A stretch of DNA of 64,000 nucleotides from Marsupella aquatica (taxonomy: Eukaryota; Marchantiophyta): the NCBI GenBank assembly GCA_973895155.1, contig OZ316895.1, forward strand, positions 10,292,001-10,356,000, given 5' to 3'. A model generated the notes under the pieces. It had not been told where the DNA came from and did no database searches. It worked only from the letters and a program-made list of their open reading frames with translations. Each line of letters starts with the position of its first letter. Within the stretch, counting starts at the first letter, position 1. The translations under genes were made by a program, and so were the position numbers. This document shows, one piece after another, positions 57,406 through 64,000 of the stretch.

Positions 57406-60400
57406 CTACCTAATATCAAAAATGCTTTTTCGAACATACGTTGGATACGAAATTGCTCGAAACAACTTATCCCCAGCTAAAGTCATAAAAGTCAGCAGTA
57501 TCAACAAATAAATGAGGGCAGGCAGGCGTACCAGACGTGAAGCAAAACATCCTCTGGCAAAATATCGCAAAGGCTCCTTTGCCTTCTTTGGTGGATCATA
57601 AGGCGCAGTGGCAGCAAAGATCACAGGGATTGCCCCTTCCCAGGTTGGGGCATAGGAAGCCTGCACAAAAAGAGGCCCCACTTTCGTCAATCAAGAGTCG
57701 AATTACTCTATACACCAGTACAAATCGCACCAACTCTACTTGTCAAATCATCCATTGCACAAATTACATGGTGAGCGATTTTAGTTCAGTCCATTGCAGA
57801 TGTTGGCATTTACACACCAGTGTCCAACACAGGATGCACAACACTACCAAAAGGTTTCACTGAAAGACCAACGACGCTCAAGCCAGAAGCCCAAGTGGTC
57901 CGTACCTTTAAAAGCCACGAGAAAGGCGGCTTATTGAACTTACTTCTTCTCCAGATATCGCTCCAAACAGCTCCTGCACAAAGGCAACGACTACATTTAT
58001 TTTTCTAATCTAGGACTCCCTTTCGATCATTGAATAAAAATCATATCAAACAGTGTACATCTCCTGTTTCAGAGGAGGAACAGTTCACAACTCTCAATCC
58101 ATGTTTCCCTCATAGCTACTTGCTTCCCCACTCACAGGCCCCACTATTCTACTGTAAACAAGATACAGTAAGTTCCAACCTGGATCAACAGCGGCAGATT
58201 CGATTCCCTTTCCTGACAGGAGTAGAGAAAATGAATGAGATCTTCAATTGTACCAATCAGGATATTATGAACCGTCGGACAACAAACGATTAATTAAAAC
58301 AGAATCCATCCACTTAAAGTAAAAAATTATTTGTACAATGACTGAAAATAGCAGCTTTACAACGCTTGAATAAAAGCGCCAACAGTTGCCACAATGAACT
58401 TATTTGCTGTTCCACAAAATGATATATCCAGGCTCTTTCTGACACGAGCTTCACCTAGGGAGCTAAAGCCTAAATTTGAAAACAATTCTTCTCTGTTCAA
58501 TAGTGATGAATGGCGGGATAATATCAATCAAAACAGTGTACCTAGGGAGCTAAAGCCTAAATTTGAAAACAATTCTCCTCTGTTCAATAGTGATGAATGG
58601 CGGGAAAATATCAATCAAAAGAGTGTTTGACAACATTTTGTCTGCAACGACATGGTCTTCAAATATTGCACCTGATTACCCTGAACATTGTTGAGAAAGT
58701 GATCTTATTCAGGTATTTTACCTTGCCACTGGCGTTGGGCCTCGTGCGTAAATAGAACATTGGCCAGCTTGCATTCAGCATACAAGCCTGCGGAGAACTT
58801 TTTCAAGAACGTCACCTGTGCCCTTCAACGAAAGATGTGCATTAGGAAAAAGGACTTCGTCCAGCTTGAGCATAAATATACAAGAAGCTTTGGAAGAACA
58901 ATTCTCGTCGTTCTGTCCAGATCTTGTTCAGGGAGTTACTCACAGCGTTAGTTATGGAAGCGTGTCGGTGTGTGATTGAAGACACATTGACAACCTGAGA
59001 AACAATCTTCATGTCAGGTTCATATCAATGCTTCTTCCTGCTGTAGTTTGTTAACACCATGATTGAAAACTTGCACCGTTCATAATGAGCCTGACAGCAT
59101 CACTAAGTTGAGGCTAGATCACATGCAAACATACCCGTGAAGGAGCTCCCAAAGTGAGTTCCTCTTCCAGAAGGCGTGTGAAGGCATACGCACCAAGGTA
59201 ATTTACCTGCAATGGAGTGAGAAAGGAACCATCAATTTAATACGCACATCAGCAAAGATCAAAGATCATCTCGTTCTTAATAGACTTGCACTAGTTGAGT
59301 ACACAGATTCCTGACTAAAACTGTGTAGGTCATCACCTGTGCTGATCCTCCCACTCCTTCTGCTGTATACCATGGTTTTCCCATAGCTGAACCAGCATTA
59401 TTTACCTGCAACGCAGAATCGCCCTTCAGATGGAGCCACATAACCTATTCCCTCAGTCCCTGAAAACACGTCACACCTACTTACCTTTATGCACTCAAGA
59501 AGCCGAATTTATTCATACTATGCTGGAAACCCATTACCCAGTGAGCCGCTAAAATTACATGCACCTTCCTCCATGGTCTGAAGGCTGATTTAAACATTAC
59601 ATACAAATGGAAACAAGACCACTCAGCTTACTTAAATAAAATATACCTAGTGCACATAATCATCTGGTAGGGAGAAAATTACAAGGATATTTAGAGGTAT
59701 CTTCCTAGATTTGAATTCTGAGGCAGCTCGGCGTACAGAATCCAGAGTCTTTAGATCAAGGAGCAAAACTTCCACATCTGCCGTCGGACAAGCCTGCATC
59801 CAAAAAATTATTCCTCTCATCACTTGAGCAAGTCTCAGGCACCAAATTACTCAAAACCCGGGAGTCCTCTAAGAGACAAGACATCTGACGAAGAAATTTC
59901 ATTGCATCACCCTCACAAGCCACCCCCTTTCACAAAAATTACAAGCACCGCATATAAGGTCGTGTCCAAGGAATCGAACACCAATTCTCTGAAATTCACA
60001 CCTCCGAAAACACTATAGATTTCTGCAAATCACATAGATAACTCACTAACATAAAACAAAGATAATCTAACAGGACCATTTGAGCTACAGGACATGGAAC
60101 AAAAGAAAGTACGGACATCCTGAATGTACTTCACTGCCTCTCGGCCTTTGTCCCAATCCCGGCATGTTATAAAGACTTTTATGTCTTTCTTAGCAAGGGC
60201 AAGTGCCGTCTCCCTGCGGCAACGAAGGAAACAGAAAACAATTCAACAAGACGAACCTATTCAAAGGAGACCGTATGACTAAATCGTACACTTGCTGGCA
60301 AGGGCCATCAATTGTACGAGAGCTTGCTGGTGAGACACAGGGTCATGGCATACACGATGGATTCATAATATAAATTCTCAAACTTGACCTTAGAGAATCT

Positions 60401-61544
60401 GCCAGAGTACAAGCGAACCAATCAGCGGGAGAAACCAGCTGTACGAACTCAGCAAAAGTTGCCTGGCTAATCCGATAGAAGTTCAATTCGTGCACTGCAG
60501 TGTGCCTTCAATTGCCAACGTCGAAAGAATTGTCTGACGGAATTAGATAACAACCCGGAGGCCAAGGTTAAGAAGCCTGATTGAAGGGCGAGTGGGAGGA
60601 GGTCCACGAGGATATGAAAACAGCTATTTCGCCCACCGGTCTGCTGGAACAGACTTTGCCAGTCTGACTCCCAATTCCCGACTTAGTAATTTTGCCGTCA
60701 CGTCTTACGTCAATTATGGTGTTTCATCGGTACGGTCGTGGCCAAACTCGGAGCGAATTCACTTGTTAGGGACTCTCATCACTACTGTCTAAGATGGACA
60801 TCACAGGTTCGACACTTCAATTTAATCAAACAGAAATGCCATTCTTCACGGCTATCACGTCCGGAGCCCAAACCTTCACTCCTTTGTAAACTGTCCCGTC
60901 CCTCTCTGAGCTCTCCCGGTAGATCTACTGTACACTACAGATTACCTTATCATCACGGCGAAGTGGGACAACAATGAAGCGCAGTTCAGGTCGGAAAACT
61001 GGATTACAGAGGATGGATCATTTCAAAGTACCTATCTAATCACCATTTCAATGTAGTTCCACGACGTTAGTGCCTCGGATTTCAATACTCAGTCGAGTTT
61101 CAAGAGAGACAACAGATTTGGTGAGAAGGAAACCTATTCAGCTCCATGATCAAATTCAGAGTTCTTATTAATTCCTCGATGCTTTCTTTTCAATTTCAGT
61201 TTCGTAGGTTTGAATCGCTTCTGATGGTCGCAGCAGCCGGGACCGCCTACCAATATACAGTACGTGCATCGACACCCCCACCCATGACTCAACAGCTGGA
61301 TTCGAAGGCTCATCTCAAATGTGGAAACGATAAACTGAGAAGTACGACCATAGAAAAGAAAACACACAAGGTTTCCTCCTCGACCTCCTCGACCTCACAG
61401 AAGGACACATGTGATAATGCAAACAGAGCATTACTAAACGCGAACAAAGAGTGACCACAGGCACGCTTGGGGCAGGAGCTCGGCAATCTACCTTCCGATC
61501 CCGGTGTTACCACCCGTCACAATTGCGACTTGTTGCTTCGTCAT
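57406..61544 (-). CDS. Short-chain dehydrogenase/reductase, retinol-dehydrogenase-like, 11 exons
   Basis: Exons in transcription order: 61544-61492, 60213-60117, 59793-59683, 59405-59337, 59206-59135, 58994-58944, 58815-58722, 58212-58180, 57973-57944, 57859-57831, 57660-57406. Phases close to 297 codons plus stop; the exon 10 donor is the least certain. The N-terminus 'MTKQQVAIVTGGNTGIG' holds the TGxxxGxG cofactor loop; 'ITCRDWDKGREAV' follows, suggesting NADP preference. Next come 'LVNNAGSAMG' (NNAG), 'VVNVSSITHRH' (catalytic Ser) and 'YAECKLANVLFT' (Tyr-x3-Lys). 'KGIESAAVDPGAVWSDIW' is the usual PG segment. The family reduces or oxidises carbonyls of retinoid-like, lipid or pigment substrates; plants have many uncharacterised members. 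The C-terminus includes 'LPALIYLLILLTFMTLAG', a likely membrane helix. Confidence 0.92.
58394..58630 (+). repeat. 87-bp tandem duplication (29 codons) inside an SDR intron
   Basis: Units 58454-58540 and 58541-58627 differ at only a handful of bases. They lie in SDR intron 7, antisense to the gene. An ATG-started + frame (58394-58630, 78 codons) runs through both, giving two copies of 'PRELKPKFENNSSLFNSDEW' plus 9 residues. The function is unknown and the frame may be fortuitous. Confidence 0.9.
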
Positions 61545-61749
61545 TTTCAATCGATGAGAACTTCAGCTCAGCCGCGATACAGAGAACAGGAGTCCGTCCA
61601 GCCTTCAAACAATACTTGAGCAGGAGACGACTTGAGCTGCGCCGACTGCTGCCTACGAAAAGAGCTGTCCGTCAGTGCATAAGAAAACAAGAGCGAAAGC
61701 ACAGAGGACGGAGTACTGGAGGGAACCCCTACAAGAGCATGGAGACCAC

Positions 61750-62000
61750 TGTTTTGACAACATTTTGTCTGCAAAGACGGAGCCTTTAAATATTGCACCT
61801 GATCGCTCCGAACATTGTTGAGAAAGTGATCTTATTCAGATATTTTACCTTGCCACTGGTGTCGGGCCTCCTGCGTAAATAGAACATTGGCCAGCTCGCA
61901 TTCAGCATACGCTTCTGCGGGAAACGTTTTCGAGAGCGTCACCTGTGCCCTTCTGAAGAAAGATGTGCATTTGAGAAAACAAACTTTGCCTGCTTGAGCA
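61750..62000 (-). pseudogene. Duplicated SDR exon 7, catalytic Lys lost
   Basis: About 250 bp here matches 58624-58872, covering SDR exon 7 and its flanks in the same orientation. The exon copy (61942-61849) is exactly 94 nt with both splice sites kept, but encodes 'YAECELANVLFT': the catalytic Lys of YxxxK has become Glu. It lies about 300 bp upstream of the SDR start codon and no other exon copies accompany it. It is therefore an isolated exon fragment, not a second gene. Confidence 0.88.
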
Positions 62001-62009
62001 ACTTTGTTC

Positions 62010-63270
62010 CATTTTGGATTAGGTGACATAGTAAAACACGGTACGGAGTGACACCGTGACTGCGTGACACCAGCCAACTTACAGTACTGCTGTAATGACA
62101 CACGTTGTGGTGCGTAAAGACCGGTCCTGTCCTGTACCTGAGTGGTCGAAATCGTCCCTGTACCAGTGTACCGTGATGGACTGCTGGTGCATGATGCTGG
62201 TACAGTGGTACGTCTCCAAACTGTGGCATTTACTACAGCTCATATAAGATATAAGTTAATAAGTGGGTTCAGGTTGACTTAAATACACTTATGACCCAAT
62301 CACTCATTGCCATGTCATCAGATTAACCAGTAATTTGTAGTACTGAATCAAGGCGTTAATACCCATTTTATTCCGAGTGGATGGTACCACAGTATCCTTG
62401 TAAAAGGAACTTTGGACTTGTTTGTGCTCTAACGGAGATCCTCCTCTCCTTGTTTGTCACAAAGTCATACTGGACAAAGCCTTACCATGCATTAATGGTC
62501 TGCTGTGGCCCCACAAGGGTATAGCGTCCACATGGCGGGAACCTGGTCCACCATGAAACTCAGCAGATCGACTGGACAATATTTGTCAAGATCTAACGTT
62601 TAACATTAGTCCATAGATACCCTCCCATCATGTAAGTACAGATAGATACATAATGGACCCTCAAAATGTTATTTGATGGACACCATGAATGATACAAGCC
62701 GTTAAAAGACCTTAAATCAACATACCCATGACCTCATCGGATCTCGTAAAGTTTTTTCATTTTGAGATGGGGTCCATCAAGTTCCTTTCTGTACTTAGCA
62801 AGCCAAACTTGTGGGTACAGTATCATTTACAGTACCAATTACAGTAGTTATTTACCAATTACAGTAGTTACTGTCTTGTGACTCCATCCATACCTTTATT
62901 CGTACAGAAGACTGTCCTGTGAATCTTCTAGAATCTCTGCTGGAACCAACCTTAACTCCTAGGACACCCTGGAGATTCAGCGGTGAGGGATGAAGTGACT
63001 TGTGTTACTTGACATTTTTGTAAATCTGTGTCAACATGACCTTCAGGACCATGATCTGGGAAGTATGGGACCTGAAACGTTACCCTCCCAAGTAGATTGC
63101 ACTAGCTGATTGCCGGCACCTGGACTAGGATATGTTGGGAGCAAAATTATGTTGCCTTGGGAGGAACAGAGGGAGCTCGATAGTCACCTAGTTGATGGGT
63201 AAACAGATACCAGAAGTATTATAACTTTAAAATTCAATGAACATGAATAAGAAACTCAGCAAATCAGCAA
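62010..63270. other. Non-coding stretch
   Basis: No gene recognised. It has a 20-bp direct repeat ACCAATTACAGTAGTTA at about 62834 and 62854. Confidence 0.45.
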
Positions 63271-63284
63271 AAAAGGGTGAGAAT

Positions 63285-63730
63285 TGTTGGAAGTCTGAGA
63301 CTTGCGCTGTCTCAGGATCCTCCCACCATCATGCCAACTGCCTAAACCATTTAGTAGAGCCGTTATCACATTGTAATTAATTTGCTTACGGTTAGTCACT
63401 TAGTATTAGTCCAGTTACCTAATTACTGTTAGCCACACTGTAATTAATTTGCTTACGGTTAGTCACTTAGTATTAGTCCAGTTACCTAATTACTGTTAGC
63501 CATTAGTCGCTTGGGACAAAACCACTTAGGATACTCTACCTTGGCTGCCGCTCATCATCTCTGTCTAACACTTCTGGTGGATCTTAATCCAGTGCTCTTA
63601 GTCTCTAGCGCTCTTAGTCTCTAGCTCTCAACGGTCTGACATTAATACTGTATATAATCCACCTCGCTTCTGAGGACTAATTAAGCATTCTCAGAAATTC
63701 CTTCAAGAATGTTGTTCAAATGTTAGACAT
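63285..63730 (+). mobile_element. Possible LTR-like sequence
   Basis: Begins TGTTGGAAGTCTGAGAC, a common start of Copia LTRs. It contains a TATA-like CTGTATATAATCC at 63646-63658 and a C/T-rich downstream part. No primer-binding site, second LTR or internal genes were seen before the window ends, so it could be a solo LTR or chance. Confidence 0.28.
63373..63506. repeat. Perfect 67-bp tandem duplication
   Basis: Units 63373-63439 and 63440-63506 both read GTAATTAATTTGCTTACGG onward to TACTGTTAGCCA and are identical over at least 60 bp, so the duplication is recent. Confidence 0.95.
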
Positions 63731-64000
63731 TTAAGAACCCCCTGAATTTTAATTCGCAGTTCGAACATGCATTGACGAGTATTTGGCCCAAACCCATTGA
63801 TGCATTCAGGTTGTAGAACTATGCTATATGGATCAATCGAGATTGCAAGTGCAAAATATTGTCAGTGAGATGTACGTTTGTTAGAAATAAACTTCTGTTA
63901 TTTTTCTAGAAATTTAGACAATAGTTTGCTATTAGCAGCAGAAAAACCTAGTAGTACTCACTATTTTTTCCTTATATTATACCTCTCCAAACCTTCAAGA

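Noticed and set aside
61849-61942. Second functional SDR gene
   Set aside because: Only the exon 7 segment is duplicated and its catalytic Lys is changed; no neighbouring exon copies were found.
1-64000. CRISPR array, bacterial operon or phage region
   Set aside because: Repeats here are contiguous or decayed without unique regular spacers, and all recognised genes are intron-containing or eukaryotic.

Overview
The window looks like nuclear DNA of a land plant, most likely a bryophyte (moss-like) or another early-diverging lineage. The reasons are genes made of many short exons with GT-AG introns, a chloroplast cytochrome b6f assembly factor (CCB4), a plant-type P-class PPR relic, a plant VOC/glyoxalase-family gene, a plant-style 73-aa ROMO1/Mgr2 protein, a plant LINE relic and tRNA-derived SINE-like pieces. 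The species cannot be fixed from sequence alone. There are no operons, ribosome binding sites or CRISPR arrays.

Layout. 1-5.2 kb: relics of retroelements (a LINE C-terminus on +, a gag-like frame on -). 6.4-6.5 kb: a 41-bp tandem repeat. 6.9-9.5 kb (+): CCB4 in seven exons, fully reconstructable. 11.2 kb (-): tRNA-Val(AAC). 12.4-13.3 kb (-): a PPR gene broken by three in-frame stops. 15.2-19.4 kb and perhaps up to 21.7 kb (-): a multi-exon coiled-coil protein that I cannot name, with one GC-AG intron. 22-32 kb: gene-poor, with a MITE-like element, a G-rich block and local duplications. 34.9-37.1 kb (+): a 725-codon frame that resembles fungal-type FunK1 protein kinases. 37-44 kb: gene-poor, with more MITE copies, tandem duplications and a nested hairpin. 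44.9-46.5 kb (-): a glyoxalase/VOC family gene. 48 and 54 kb: SINE-like pieces. 51.4-53.2 kb (-): ROMO1/Mgr2-like gene in three exons, complete. 55.1-55.7 kb: a degenerate AAGATGTCGTT-rich array. 57.4-61.5 kb (-): a short-chain dehydrogenase (retinol-dehydrogenase-like) gene in 11 exons, with a duplicated copy of its catalytic exon just upstream of exon 1. 63.3-63.7 kb: possible LTR-like sequence with a perfect 67-bp tandem duplication.

The recognisable genes are unrelated housekeeping or organelle-linked functions: plastid b6f maturation, mitochondrial import or inner-membrane quality control, aldehyde or small-molecule metabolism, and NAD(P)-dependent redox. I see no pathway-level cluster. 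Exon boundaries were worked out by hand from splice consensus, reading-frame phase and family resemblance; junctions that do not close are stated as such.
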